A DNA stretch of 64,000 nucleotides from Galerina marginata (GCA_023014335.1 JAECYW010000014.1:248001-312000), one strand, 5' to 3'; counted from the first letter of the stretch, positions 11,875-24,104 are shown. The notes: generated by a model not told the origin, from the sequence alone. Translations and numbers: made by a program.

Positions 11875-13321
11875 CTTGATCCATAGGACCATAGCTAAGA
11901 TTGTTCAAGCGGATCAATAAGTAATGATCCGATCAATTTTCAAAAATAGCCATTCTACTCATAATTGTCCTGCTCGCTGCTCCGACCTTAACGAACAATA
12001 AGCAAGCATGACGCTTGGCTCTAACATTAGGTCTGTAGTCTTGACATATTGTACAGGTACTCGAGGGCCAATGTACATATGATTTTCGAACGCTTGGTTC
12101 CAGCTCACTGTCGGCCAACTGTCGGGTTTCAAGTTGTACTGAACTTTATGTACAACCCCAAATATACTATACTGCACACCTGGATTTCAGTCAGTGGACA
12201 GCTTTAAGTCACATAAACCCAACCGGATAAATGCTTTGTAGGATATTTGTTGTTAGCGGCAGTCGAACAGCGTGCCCGTCCGTTAATTGTCCAGGTACCA
12301 GAAGAACGCAGGAACTCCCGACAGGTCTTGGAGAATTGAACTCCTCGAAAATCACGGAGAAGATAGGAGTATTCACTTGGAGACCAAGTACAATATAGCT
12401 TCAACGTAGTCGTCAGTGGTCATTGTCGATGATTTTTTCGCTGTTATTGACACCTTATTGTTATTGCCTCGCTTTGCGGTCTACATTCCCAAGTCAGATC
12501 TTTTGACGAGAAATATGCAATAGAGCTAATTGGCGTGTACATTTCCTTGGCTTCCCCTAACATGGGCCCTGCATGTTTTCTGAGTCAAATATTCAGTCTT
12601 GCAGTGGATTGACGAAGGATTACGGTATCATTACATTCTGTCTTTTAGTTCGCTCTCTAAAATTCTCATTACTCCTCATAATGTAGCTGCTACATCCATT
12701 CCTGTCATTTTACATCCACGAGGATATCCTACAATATGCATCGTATTGTCGAGCTTGAAGAAGCGGAATGGAGGTGGAGACAGGAGTGTGGGAACTTTAT
12801 ACAACCGGAGGATTAGCGGAACCAATTGTTTCGTCAACTCTTGCATCAACCACCACCAGTCAAAGGGAGAAATGCACTTTTATGCTGAACGGAGGCTTCT
12901 ATCCACATATATCGAGTCAGTACGTCTTATTTCCCTCGGAATAAGTACGGCAGGCAAGTCTTTTTGTTCGCTTGAAACGGGTAACACCAACATCACGGGT
13001 TGCTTATTGTCTTTATTGTGTTGAATTCTAGGAACCTACGTCTCTGACAGCTCGTGATGCTCGCGCCTCTTCGTGATTGTTAGCCACTGATACTAAAAGG
13101 CGCCTTTCCTTGACCATGTAGGGCGTGTACCCACAGACCCTTCGCCTCGATCGTTCACCTTTCTCAGAATTATCACCTCTGGCTGGCTCTAGTTGGCGAT
13201 ACAAGTTACCTCGTCGACGACTACGTTCATAATTCGTCGACTTACGATCCGGCATTTAGTTCCCAGTGCAACGACTCACTGTAGCCTTGAATTTGGCTTT
13301 TCTATTGATCGAGCTCCAGCT
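11875..13321. other. Long intergenic region
   Basis: About 1.4 kb without a supported gene. The plus frame at 12599-13024 (141 codons) and the minus frame at 13028-13255 show no known domain. The stretch is AT-rich. Confidence 0.45.
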
Positions 13322-14783
13322 ATGAATCAGTCCTCGAACAAGTCTAGTATGGGTCAGGTAGGCATTTGAATGGGCCATTTATAGTGACTGGCCTGACACA
13401 CCTTGATAGAACCGATCCAACAGGACTTCAATGCCAGTCCGGCCTAGCCAGCTTCGTCCTCTCATGCCATCCAATATGGCAGTGAATAATGCGACAGGAC
13501 CTATCCGCCGTCCCATATTCAGATCTCAGATACCCATTCGCGCCCGTATGGAAGAACAGGGTTCGACTCAGCCCCAGCCCAACATCCTCGAGCAGCGAAT
13601 GCACAATCTGCACCCATTTACGACCCCCCAACGCCCGGCCGTGCCCGTGTCCCTGCCTGACACCCAGTCTGTCGTGCAATCCGTCGACACAGCCTTTACC
13701 GTCTACGGCGAGCGTCTACAAGCCAACTTACGGGATTTCCGCTCGCTCTGCACTACGCTCGTCGTAAAGGAGCACCAGGAGAAGGAACGCTGGCATTCTT
13801 TATGCCTCAAGATCATGAAGGAGCGCGATTCTGCACGTCAGCGGATGCAGGCTCTCCTTGCTGGTCAGCGAGAGCCATCCCCGCGTGCTGTCTCCCCACC
13901 TGGTTCACCTACGACCGAGTCCAGCAGTGCCAGAGGCCCGAAGAGGGCCAGAGAAGAGGTCAACGCCGGGCTCGACGACGAAGATATGGTCATTTCCCCC
14001 AAATCCGAGTATCGACCGATCTGTGCCCTCAGGCATTCTCCAATCCCATCGCCTCCCGGAAGCCCTCCGTCTTATTCGTCCGTTGCTCTGCCCCCTCCGC
14101 CGAGCTCTGGAACACCTTCAGCGCCATCCTCCGCGTCCTCCGCAACCAGCTCCGCGCCATCCAACTCTGCGCTATCCAACTCTGAAGCGATGTCTGTCAC
14201 CTCCGCCCCTCCATATGTCACCACTTTTCGTGCATCTGGAAGCCGAAGCCCATCGCAAACTGCTGACGACACCCCAGCGGAGCAGCAACCACCAGTGAAG
14301 AGGCGCAAGTCAAGCTGTGATACGTCGGTTTTCACCCCTTTCACCCCAGAAGAACTAGCTCGCGACTCACTCACCAAAGTCGAGATGAGGTCTTCGTCCA
14401 GGGGAAGGAGCCCAGTTACCGCCGAAACCACTAAGCCTCCCTCCAGGGTATCTGGAAGCGTCGCCCTACCAGGTGAATTCTCGCACGTCGACATCATGTA
14501 CGTGCCGATGAAGGGCAATCTCGTGTGTCGAGCTTGTCTGTGAGTATCCATGCTTCCTCGTCAATTCCGATAGGCCCCGTATTGACCTCGTCTGCTTTCT
14601 AGATTAAAGACGACGAAACAATCGTCGAGCGCCCCAGAGCCCAAGACGTTCCCGACGAACGCGTCTTGGGATGACCTGCGGGATCACTGTACAACCGAGC
14701 ATCCTGCTGCCTGCGTCGATGTCGCACGTCTACACCCCGCAGAGATCTTCGAGTTACGAAGACGGTTGAACTTGTCCTCATAA
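13322..14783 (+). CDS. Cys/His-finger protein (paralogue B)
   Basis: Family not named. Three exons: 13322-13357, 13410-14539, 14603-14783, giving 448 residues. A helical segment with coiled-coil character (KEHQEKERWHSLCLKIMKER) is followed by a Ser/Pro-rich low-complexity region. Two basic nuclear-signal-like patches are present (GPKRAREE, VKRRKSS). The C-terminus reads HVDIMYVPMKGNLVCRAC, then ASWDDLRDHCTTEHPAAC. This matches paralogue A in ligand order: CxxC, 28 residues, then HCx3H, with a trailing Cys. The last intron splits the same codon (phase 2, just after the second Cys) as in paralogue A, which supports descent by gene duplication. The two copies flank the Crinkler-like gene. The short first exon is supported by frame and splice sites only. 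Confidence 0.78.
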
Positions 14784-15091
14784 TGTGTTTATTATTTTTA
14801 TTTTTCCTTCCTCTTTTTATTTTTTGTTCTTTCCGTGTTTCTGGGTTTTGTGTTGCTAGAATCATTCACTGTTTTGCATTATACCCTCATCACTCGCATC
14901 CTTCTGTCTGTAGCATTTTGTTATCTTTCTCTTCTTTATATATCAAGAACCCATGCGACATGGGAAACGACACATAAGGTCTGTGTATTTGTACGACCAC
15001 TTCATGCCATATAGTACATGTACCCCCGTATGCCCCAAATGTAAACAATCCATAGTCAATGTCATAGGTTAAAGCAATGCGTTCCGGAAGA
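14784..15091. other. Intergenic region between convergent genes
   Basis: T-rich stretch (about 14790-14850) after the paralogue B stop, in the place of its 3' UTR. No gene is seen. Confidence 0.5.
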
Positions 15092-16306
15092 TTAACATTT
15101 TATTTCTCTTTTGTCTTCAAAAAACAGTTTACGTAGGACAAGCCCTCGCTCCGATTCATCGAGAAGAACACTCCATGGCCGACGGCGATTGGGAAGGCCG
15201 CGTATAAGTAACTCTCCGGGAACAGGAGGATTTATAAAGCCGTCGTAATCTGGAGTGAGCAACTCGACAGGCTTCAAAATGTCCAGAATACGCATGACTA
15301 TGTGGCCTCCCTCCGCTTGATGTTCAGCCAAGGTAGAAAGCTCAAACCGGCCAGAAATCGAACCTGTCAAGCAAAGTCAGTGCATGAATGGAGAACAACA
15401 GGAAACCAATGAACGAACCTCTGTAAGGGACGAGACCGTGACCCATTCTACTTTGGTAAACCTTTCGTCGGTCTCTGAAGATATACCACAACTGCAACGT
15501 GCGGAAAGTGCTGTCAACAGTGGGGTCATAAATCGAGAAGGTTCCGTGGGCAGTGGTCAGATCCAAAGTGAATGTGTCGTCCTTGGTATACAAGAGATTC
15601 GTATGACGAATGACCTTTGGCTTCGGCGGAGGTGGTGGACGCTTGGCTCTGGGCTTCCGCTCGCGTTTGGGCTCGTTGGGTGGCGGCTGAGATAGGTGAA
15701 CAGTCTGGCGCAGGTCCCAGAAATTCCGGAGCAGCAGTTTTTCTTCGACCAATTTGTCGATGAAGACCGGAAGGGTGTCCCCGACCTTGCTCAGGACGCG
15801 CTGCCACGGCGTGCCATCTGGCATGGCCAGGTCACGCCCCATCTCGAAGTCGTCCGTTCCTTCGGGCAGGACCCGAAACCGCAGCGCGCCCGCTATAAGG
15901 GGGTACCTCCGGTGCCCTTTGTAGTACAGAAATCCGCGAGTGCCTTCAGGAAACCGCAGGTCCGGGTCGGTGGTTAAGTAGAACAACTTCGTTCGTAGGA
16001 CGTCGTCGGCGCCCATGTGGATGTGCACTTTGGTGTGTTTTAGGCCTGATATGTCGGATATAGGCTGGTTGAGAAAGTCGAAGATTTCAGGATTTAGGGT
16101 GGCGACGCTGATGTAGGAAGCCTTGAACAATAGTGGTCCTGGTGGTCGTTGGCGGGTGTTCGACCATGTTTGACGCGGTGTAGAAACTCTGAGAAGAAGA
16201 GATGAAGAACGACATTTCCATCGACTAAAACCGTGCAGCATGAGACGTGTTTTCGAAGAATATGTGGTTCATACGTCAAGCCTAAGAGTTGAAATTGAGC
16301 AAACAT
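15092..16306 (-). CDS. Conserved-looking protein of unknown function
   Basis: No family is recognised. Three exons on the minus strand: 16306-16275, 16188-15419, 15363-15092, giving 357 residues. The start at 16306 is chosen because the next acceptor has a strong pyrimidine tract (gttcttcatctcttcttctcag) and joins exon 1 in frame. Otherwise the frame could begin at an in-frame ATG at 16241. The N-terminal half is rich in beta-type patterns (LFYLTTDPDLRF, GFLYYKGHRRYPLIAGALRF). A basic/proline segment follows (KRERKPRAKRPPPPPKPK), and the C-terminal half has further beta-type patterns (FTLDLTTAHGTFSIYDP). It carries no signal peptide. It is convergent with paralogue B and divergent from the CK1-like kinase. 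Confidence 0.7.
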
Positions 16307-16690
16307 GTTTGAAAGATGATTATTTACTCGCCCTCAATACCTTCTCGGACACCGCTACCTCCAAGCCGTTGGACAAATATCGAAGACAATTGCAGGTCAA
16401 GGATGTCAGAAGGAAAGCCGGGTTTGATTAGATAATCAACCCGAATTTTAAGAATTAGCTGGGCATCAATAATTTCCACCTCTCCTTCCTCCTCACCTCA
16501 ATATCCTGTTTCTACTTAGAACACTGGTCTCTTGCAAGCATTTTTTTTTGTTGCCTGACCACCTCATAAAGTCATCACATAAAATAAAATAAAACTGCAA
16601 AGTCCAGGCTAAAGCCAACCAAAAATTTCTGGATTCTTGTGAACTGCTTGAAGTTCTGCTGCTGGGTGCTTCCTCTAACCTCACGAAGCG
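16307..16690. other. Divergent intergenic region
   Basis: Shared upstream region of the unknown minus gene and the CK1-like kinase. No gene is seen. Confidence 0.5.
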
Positions 16691-18074
16691 ATGGAGCCTT
16701 CAATACCGACGTTTAACGGAATTCCTACTGCGATTCCTGTTCACATTTTGAATGAGGTGAATATCACTGCTGTCACTGGCCGCGCAATTTTGAAATACAA
16801 GCTCCCGACTCCGAGATACAAAGCCATGCTTGGAAGTGGTTCTTTCGTAAGTACGAAATTCAAGGTCGTCCTCTCTCCAACCTGATTCAGATTCAATGTA
16901 CAGGCCCATGTGTACAAAGTGACTGAAGAAGGATCTGGAAAAGCAGTGGCTCTCAAGAAATCGCGTGCATCGAAAAATTTGAAGCGGACCCTTCTGCAGC
17001 ACGAGATCCGTGTGCTGCAACTTCTGAAAGGCCACGACGGTATTCCTGTTGTGTACGGACACGGACACCTGGAGCATTTCGAGTACATGAGTCTGGAGCT
17101 TCTCGGCCCAAGCATCGCAGAACAGCTGACGGAAGGCGCTGCAATCCCGCAGAAAACGGTTATTCGCGTCGTGGATCAAACAGTAAGCACGGTTTCGATG
17201 CAAGGTTCAATACTGAAATTTGCACATGAGTAGCTCTCAGCGTTACAGCACATACACTCGTTCGGCATCGTGCACCGCGATGTCAAACCGGAGAATCTTC
17301 TCTGCGTACTCGACGATCTGTCGAGAATAAAAATCATCGACTTTGGTATTTCCAGACCCGTTTCTACCGGTCAGCCTAGCAAGTACGACCCGCTCAAAGA
17401 GCATCGCCAAATCGTCGGGTCTCTGTACTGGGCAAGTCTGAATTCTCACAACGGGATAGGTCAGTGTACTATACCTCCAAGATCTCCCAGTCATATCCTT
17501 TCTGATTTATTCTTTCGTAGATCTTAGCCCACGCGACGACGTTGAGTCCCTGTCTCTCATAGCACTCTTCCTCCTCCGTGGCAGCCTGCCCTGGAAACCG
17601 CGCCCTCGCAAGGAGTCACAGGTATGTTCGCAAGAGGTCGTGCGACTCATGAAACTAGCTTGCCCTGGCCCGCTTTTATCTATTGGGCTCCCCGAGGAAT
17701 TCGGCGACCTTCTCACTCACAGCCGCTCCCTGGAGTTCGACCAATTGCCTGACTACGTTGAAAGCAGGCGGTCGTTGGTGATTTTAGCTGAGAAGCTGGG
17801 GCTGGGGAACCCCGCTGACGATGAGCCGCTGGACTGGACGGCTTGTTATCCCGGATTGACCCCGCTTGTTGTGGATGAACCAGAGGTCTCTATTCCTGAC
17901 GAAGAGGAGGATGAGGACGATACATCTGACGACTTGGGGGAAAACAGCTACTACGGGAATGACATTGCCCTTTGGGATAACCGACAAGAGGAACGGGCCA
18001 AGGACTTGACTTTACCTGCGGAGCAAGCGGCAGAGCTTGATAGCATGACCCCGGTGATTGTAGAAGTGGCTTGA
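16691..18074 (+). CDS. Casein kinase 1-like protein kinase
   Basis: A serine/threonine kinase of the CK1 group. Four exons: 16691-16846, 16904-17182, 17234-17459, 17521-18074, giving 404 residues. The glycine loop (LGSGSF-AHV) is split by intron 1. The ATP lysine lies in AVALKKS, the catalytic loop is HRDVKPEN and the metal motif is DFGIS. The activation segment (VGSLYWASLNSHNGIDLSPRDDVESL and GSLPW) follows the CK1 pattern in place of the APE motif. The C-terminal tail is acidic (EEEDEDD). All catalytic residues are present, so it should be active. Divergent CK1-like kinases are often expanded in Agaricomycetes; which cellular process this one serves cannot be told. A GTATGT inside exon 4 (17623) is read through because frame and homology continue. 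Confidence 0.88.
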
Positions 18075-18240
18075 GTTCTGAGTAAATGGCGTTGGGGTGC
18101 GTATTTTTATACTTCAACGATTTAATATAATATAAAAAGCCTGAAACAAGTTGCATTATGGTCTTAGCCTCTCAGTATTGATGTCACAAAGAGCGAAAAG
18201 AGCAACTGTCCGCTTAATTATCTGCCATTTTCGATTCTCT

Positions 18241-19598
18241 CTATAACGCAGCGGCAGGCACAGTCACAGTCACTCCGTCTCGAGAACTTCGATGGGCAAG
18301 CTCAATCAGCTCAATGACCGACGTCGCCTCTTCCCATTTCACTGCAAGCTCATTTCCATCCCTAATCGCCGCTCCGAGATTCTTGAACAGGTCGATATAC
18401 GCGCCGGCGTCACTCGATGGCCACCTTCAAGAAATACCAGCACCGTTCACGATGAAACGAGGGGACACTCACGTCGATTTTGTCACCGTCAAGTCGTCTG
18501 CCTCGATTTTTTCCACTGTTCCCCAGATAGATTCCGGTTCCATACCGTACTGCTCCTCCAAAATTTCTTTCGGGGACGACACCATCTTCAATTGAGCTTC
18601 CTGCACGTCGGTACCGTATTTGGTGTATGTTCCATTAACGCCGCGAACAATGTATCGTAATTGGGGGGACCTAACAGACAGAATGTGCGAGCGTAGAATA
18701 ACGGTCAAGGGGTATGGGTTTCTTGTACCAGCATCATACTGCATGTAGATGGTGAACTTGAAAGTAAATGTGAGGCTTCGCTCTTGCATCTGACTCCAAC
18801 AAACTCACGGAATCATCAATGTCGGGGTTACCCAGTCCCCTTAAATTTTGGATGAACGCTGTGATGCGTGCTGGCCGCCCGAATAGACATAGCGCCTGGT
18901 CAATCAGATGTGAGCCAAGGTCGTAAGTGAGCCCTGCAGCAGGCAATGCCTGATCCTTCCAAGTTCCCTTCAATCCTCTGCGGAATCGGTCGTAGCTTTA
19001 CGATCCGTCGACATCAATATGGTCCCCAATTCGAATCGCAATCTAAACTCACTGCGACTCAAATTCCGTGATCGGCCCTAGCGAATGAGGAGACGTCTCT
19101 GGCTCGGCCAGCAGTTTTTTCAAAGCTAGGAAATCAGAGTTCCATCGTGCGTTTTGGTAGGCATACAGCACAAGATTTTTTGACTGGGCCAATGCACCCA
19201 ATTCTTTGGCTTGCTCGACGGATGCGGTCACTGGCTTATCGACAAGCACTAGACACGATAAATGAGGATCACGAAGCCATATTTTCATTCAGGGTCCAGG
19301 TGGACATACCATGCTTCCCAGCATTTAGCGCGGCCTTTGCAAAGTCGAAATGTGTATAATTTGGCGTCCCGATGATGACCAACTCGACGTCGGGGTCCGC
19401 CAATACCTCGTCCAGAGATCTGTGGATTTTAACGTCTACATCGAACCTCTCTTTAACCTTTCCTCCTTCAGCATGGGGGTTGCGCTCAAGGACGGAGTGC
19501 AAAGTAAAGACATCGGGCAGGGCAAGGATGAAAGGAGCGTGGAAAGTCAGCCCAGAGAGACCGACTCCGAGGATACAGGTGTTGATGGGACGAACCAT
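18241..19598 (-). CDS. Gfo/Idh/MocA family NAD(P)-dependent oxidoreductase
   Basis: A Rossmann-fold dehydrogenase of the glucose-fructose oxidoreductase/inositol dehydrogenase type; the substrate is probably a sugar or polyol but unknown. Five exons on the minus strand: 19598-19310, 19248-19053, 18995-18809, 18756-18473, 18424-18241, giving 379 residues. The N-terminal nucleotide-binding motif is ILGVGLSG. The family signature VLVDKPVT (the EKP-type motif, here DKP) follows an intron. LTYDLGSHLIDQALCLFG carries the conserved GxHxxD helix with the catalytic Asp/His. The C-terminal alpha/beta domain follows, ending in IELIELAHRSSRDG. All introns are 48-61 nt. It is divergent from HAP5 across about 300 bp. 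Confidence 0.92.
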
Positions 19599-19894
19599 AG
19601 CTGTTTGACGGTTTGTTTTTTTTCATTTGCGAAAATACCAAAGCCTTTTAGTACTCGAAAGGAATTTCCATTACCCGCCCGGACCGCCTCCATTGTCATC
19701 AGACCCACGTCTTCTACCCTCATTCAGCGATTTTTTATTTATAAGACTCAAGAGTATAAGTTCTTCTCCCCGTTCGAGTCCTTTTGGTACATTTATAGAT
19801 TAGATTAGATTCCTTAGGTATGGTCATGTGACATCCTCAATCTATTGTTCACAACGCATCCGCCGCTGATACAGTCCATCTTTCCTTCTCCACC

Positions 19895-20739
19895 ATGTCC
19901 ACACAGCCGTTTGTCCAGCCAGGAGAGCCATTAAATGAGTTTCTGAGGTCGTTTTGGCAGAGGCAGATTGATGCTGCGGAGCAAGAAACCCCCGATTACC
20001 GACATCCACCTCTCCCACTCGCGAGGATCAAGAAAGTCATGAAGAGTGATCCAGATGTGAAGGTGAGGCAAAACATTGCTTTTCCGTTAGATACACCTCT
20101 AACTTCTGTTAAAGATGATTGCTGCAGATGGTACATCTCATAAGCCTCTTTGGCGCATCAAACATTCTCAAAACAATTAACATCACTAGCTCCCATCCTG
20201 TTTTGCAAAGCTTGTGAAAGTACGTTCTTGACGCGTCGTTTCAGCAGATTTGGAGCTAACATTACTCTGACCCATAGTATTTATTGCGGAGATCACCGCC
20301 CGGGCATTCGTTGTCGCTGATTCAAACAAACGGCGGACGCTCTCAAGAGCAGACATCGCCAAAGCGCTGAGCAAATCGGACCAATTTGACTTTCTCATCG
20401 ACATAGTCCCTCGTGAGGAGGCAGCTTTTCCCACTCACTTGAACGGCGCTGGGTCTTCAAAGAAAGCGGGACCGTCGACTGGCAAGGATCAGGTATGTTG
20501 CTCCTGCATCCTTCAATCATGAAAAATACGATTGCATAATCTCCGTAGGCACCGACACAAAGTATAGAAGAAGGACAAGAATTGGAAAATTCAGATAGTG
20601 GCCTGAGAAGCGGGGGCGAGTTGGAGCAGGTACGTTTTCACCCACCTTTAGCGTGCGATCGCTGCATCTGACCCCGCATCAACAGCTGGAGTCGCTGCTG
20701 GGAAACAACAACCCACCCCAACGTGGATCGCTCTCGTAA
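19895..20739 (+). CDS. HAP5: CCAAT-binding factor subunit C (HAP5/NF-YC)
   Basis: The histone-fold subunit that pairs with HAP3/NF-YB and, with HAP2, binds CCAAT boxes. Six exons: 19895-20062, 20115-20130, 20190-20219, 20278-20492, 20549-20629, 20686-20739, giving 187 residues. [17 protein letters not shown] starts the histone fold. Two very small exons (16 and 30 nt) encode MIAAD and [23 protein letters not shown] and [14 protein letters not shown] with [11 protein letters not shown] complete the core. The tail is short and acidic. The microexons are required: reading on past 20130 hits a stop, while splicing rebuilds the family block exactly. A predictor that misses them will truncate this protein. 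Confidence 0.93.
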
Positions 20740-21653
20740 CCAGAGGTCCAGGCGGAGTCAGTCTCGCCTAGACTCCTTGCTCGTGTCTAGTCTCGACCCC
20801 CGTTCCGTCTTGCCTGCTTGCTTTATATTCTCATGAGGAACTGGGACTGAACGCACATGTTCGATTCTAGTGCCCGTATTGTCGTGTCTTGCTACTAGGT
20901 TGCAAAGTTACGTGACCAGGTGTCAGGTATCGCCTACTGACTGAAGAAGGGGTCTAGGCGACACGCAACATTTGAATCCAGATATAATTAACTTCGTTCA
21001 TGTTGTGTTCAGTTTTCTTCGTAGATTAGGTAGTTTAAAAGTTCTTATATAGCTGTACAATGATATTGGTAAAATCCCAAGGTAGTGTTGAATGAACGAT
21101 GGGGTCAATGGTGTGTATATCATTATAGAATTACAAATGACTGGAGCGGCAGACTGGGAGGGCTGTATATAGAGCGTAGCGATACACCATGCTTTTGAAA
21201 AGCTTAAAAAATCTGATCAGAGATGAAAAAGCGAAAGAAAGGGGGGAGGGGGCCACGGGAATAGGAAGGGTAATAAATTGAACCAGCAGAATAAAATAAT
21301 TAAATGAAGGGAAAGCGAAAAGGGCAGGAGGCGGGATGTGTGAGTACTATACACTGCATTGTACAACACCGAGCAACAGAGGGCGGAGGTCAGTTTAAGA
21401 GAGGCTACATTCAATCGCAGGAAACCGGACATAAGGACACTAAAAGTCCAAGAGATTGCGCACAAAAACCGTAAAAAAAACTGGGTCAGACCCAATAGCC
21501 AAAAATATGGAATGGAGGTATCGCCGGAAGAAAATGAGAAGTGAAGAAGCTATATATAAAAAAGAGAGGAATAAACCCGATGAATCCGTGGTCGGTACCG
21601 CCAGCCCTCGTCCGCTCGAGGCCGGGGAGTGTCGGTAACAACAAAATCCATGT
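20740..21653. other. Intergenic region
   Basis: About 0.9 kb between the convergent HAP5 and SH3 genes. A purine-rich stretch on the plus strand (about 21220-21600) may be the 3' UTR of the SH3 gene read backwards. No gene is supported. Confidence 0.45.
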
Positions 21654-24104
21654 TCAAGTCTCCGTCGACGCAGCCTCAGGCTCGGCAGGAGAAGAGTTGA
21701 TCGCAGCTTCTTCGTCTTCCCAGTCCAGCTTCACGGGCTCCAGATAACTCTCGGGCACCAGCGCATGTTTCGGGGCAGCCTGCCCATTGACACCTTCCTC
21801 CTCCGTCCCGTCGGCGAGTGAGCTCGGGCCTTTGTCGTCGATGACCACCGCCCACCCAACACCACCGCCTCTGCCGACGACCCGGACGATCTGGTCCTCC
21901 TCCAGTCGCATCTCCGCAATGCCCTCTGGCTCGAAGGCGTATAGGGCACGGTAAAGCCCAGGGTATAGTGTATCTTCCTCTTCCTCGTCGGCTGCCGCAT
22001 CGAAGTACTCTTCATCCTCGTCCTCGTCCTGCTCCAGTGCCTCATCGCCCACCAAGAAATTCATGTCCAGGTCCATCCGGCTCGGGAACTCGTCCTTCTC
22101 CTCCTGCTCCATAACACTCGCTGCTGTATTCCCGGCCCCCATATTCCAATTGATCCTGCCCAATCCCATCCTGAAGCCATCCCACCCACCACCGAGCGTG
22201 CTGTTCCCCCACTCGTCGTCGTCCACCTCCTCCTCGCCATCCCCATCGCTGCTCTCCATGCTTCCTTGGCTCAACGTCCGCCCACCAAGCCGCCTGTTCA
22301 TCCTGCCTACTTTATTCGGCTTTGGAACGTCCGACCCAAGCCCCATATGTCGCTCATCAGACGGAGGAAACCCGAAATCACGGATCTTGATATACACCAC
22401 TGACGACACGCGTTTCTGGGCTGTCACCGGCGTGGTGGGCACACCACCCGCAGCAGCAGCAGCAGGTGTCGTCGACGATGAAGGCTGCGTGTTCAGCGCG
22501 AAGGAGAGGTTCTGCGGCGATGGCAAGGAGGCGAAGTTTTGGTTCAGGTTTTGGCTCAGCTGGCTGCTCTGCGACTGTCGGCGCGGGTTAATCACGGGCG
22601 AGCCCCGCGCCGACTTGGACGTGGATGTGGATTTCCGCAGGGAGTTTGTGCGGGAGACTGAGGTCGATGGGGGTCGTGATGACCGCGAACGGGTTGATGA
22701 TATTGACGGCGCTCCAGAGACACGACGGGATGCAGGAGAAGGAGGCGCGGGGCGGTTTGAGAATAAGGACGGATCTGTGTTCATCGACGTAGACAGTGGT
22801 CGACTGCTCGTGCTAAAAGCTGGACTTGAGGGACCATTCGCTGCGATAGCCGCCTCCAGAGCGTCTGGAATGTAAATTTTAGACAGAGGTTCTGTTGTTG
22901 TCTTTGATGGGGTGTCATCCTCGGGAGGCAGCGCAACTGTTTGCGTTGTTGGTGTCGTTGAACTCGAGTTGGATTGATCGTGACCAGGAGACGGTGGCGG
23001 CTCTAGATACTGTCGCTGGATACTTGACGGCGTAGGTGTCATTGGCGAAATTAAACCAGGCGATAATGGGATTGGAACGGAGCTATCTTTTGACGGTGCC
23101 AAGTGAGATGAGCCGTTTGGGGCCGCCTGGACATTCAGCGACGACCGCTGCGACGGCGTTTTCGTTTCTGTTTGAGAAACAGAGTCGCCGGGTTCGTGAG
23201 GGTTGGATGTGTTTGCCAGGCTCGTCTTTCTTCCGTTGCGAGCGGGTGGAACTGGCTTGACAGCAAATTCATGAGCCCCGGGTGTCGGAGGTGGGAGAAA
23301 CGACGAAGATGGCGACGGAAATGGCGACGCTGATGCTGATCCTTCCAGGGATATCGACAGACGCGAAGCTAGCCAACAAATGATAGTGGTTAGCATTGGG
23401 TGGAAGTGTTATTTTAAGATCGCACGCTGCAATGCAAGAACAAAAAGGCGAGGACACAACATGCAAGTCCTGATATGGTCAACACAAAAAGGAGATACGC
23501 AGCTCCTGTAGCCCGTCGTATACCGTACGGCCCTGCCCATAATTTTGGGTGCGTACGAGATTCGAAATTTACACAAACACACATAACCTATAAACCCCAT
23601 CATGCAACGGGGAGTTTGGGTTATGATGCAGAGAGTAAAATCCCCGAGATACTTGAATAAACTTCCCAAGCATTCGGCTTGCCGAAAGATCTCCCCGAAA
23701 GTTGGAGAACGCGACAGACATAGCCCCTGGGACTCCAGGACCGTCGGGGACAGACATCCGTCGCCGATTACCCCTTCCACACCAACCAATCCAGAAACTC
23801 CCATTGTTCACTGCCTGGGTCGTCCAACGGGGAGTGCGGTTATTATGCAGTCGGCTATAAAGCATAAAATCCCAAGATACTTGAGTAAAACTTCCCAAGC
23901 ATTTGGCTTGCCGATACACCTCCCCCAATGTTGGAGACCGCGACATAGTACCTGGCACTCCATGACCATCGGAGACAGACGCCCCGCACAGCTATCCCAA
24001 CCCACACCAACCGATCCAGAAACTCTTCGATGCCTGAAATACACCAACAATCCATGAAGAGATATCTACTCACTTGGAGGTTCAGGATATACTGCAGAAG
24101 CCAT
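21654..24104 (-). CDS. SH3-domain protein, Bud14/Tea4-like
   Basis: Probably a polarity or cell-tip scaffold. Two exons: 24104-24074 and 23368-21654, giving 581 residues. The tiny first exon (MASAVYPEPP) is joined across an unusually long 705-nt intron. Most of the protein is Ser/Pro/Thr-rich and disordered. A conserved-looking block reads KRVSSVVYIKIRDFGFPPSD; its start resembles a protein phosphatase 1 docking site. An acidic stretch then leads into a C-terminal SH3 domain (about 482-556: GLYRALYAFEPEG ... VGWAVV ... HALVPESYLEPV). The SH3 plus the preceding block resembles Bud14/Tea4, which recruit PP1; this assignment is moderate. The first exon could instead be wrong, with the start at the in-frame ATG at 23396. 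Confidence 0.75.
23605..24036. repeat. Tandem repeat, ~220-bp units, inside intron 1 of the SH3 gene
   Basis: Unit 1 (about 23605-23824) and unit 2 (about 23825-24036) share long blocks in the same order: caacggggagt, gatacttga, cttcccaagcatt, ggcttgccga, gttggaga, cgcgaca, and accaaccaatccagaaactc versus accaaccgatccagaaactc. Divergence is clear but alignment is end to end. Confidence 0.8.

Noticed and set aside
12325..12345. tRNA T-arm-like sequence on the minus strand
   Set aside because: Only three stem pairs form and no A-box or acceptor stem is found.
17623..17640. Intron in exon 4 of the CK1-like kinase at GTATGT
   Set aside because: The frame and kinase-like sequence continue through it.
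22063..22875. 270-codon open frame on the plus strand
   Set aside because: It lies wholly antisense to the Ser/Pro-rich part of the SH3 gene, where codon bias keeps the opposite frame open; no domain and no splice logic.
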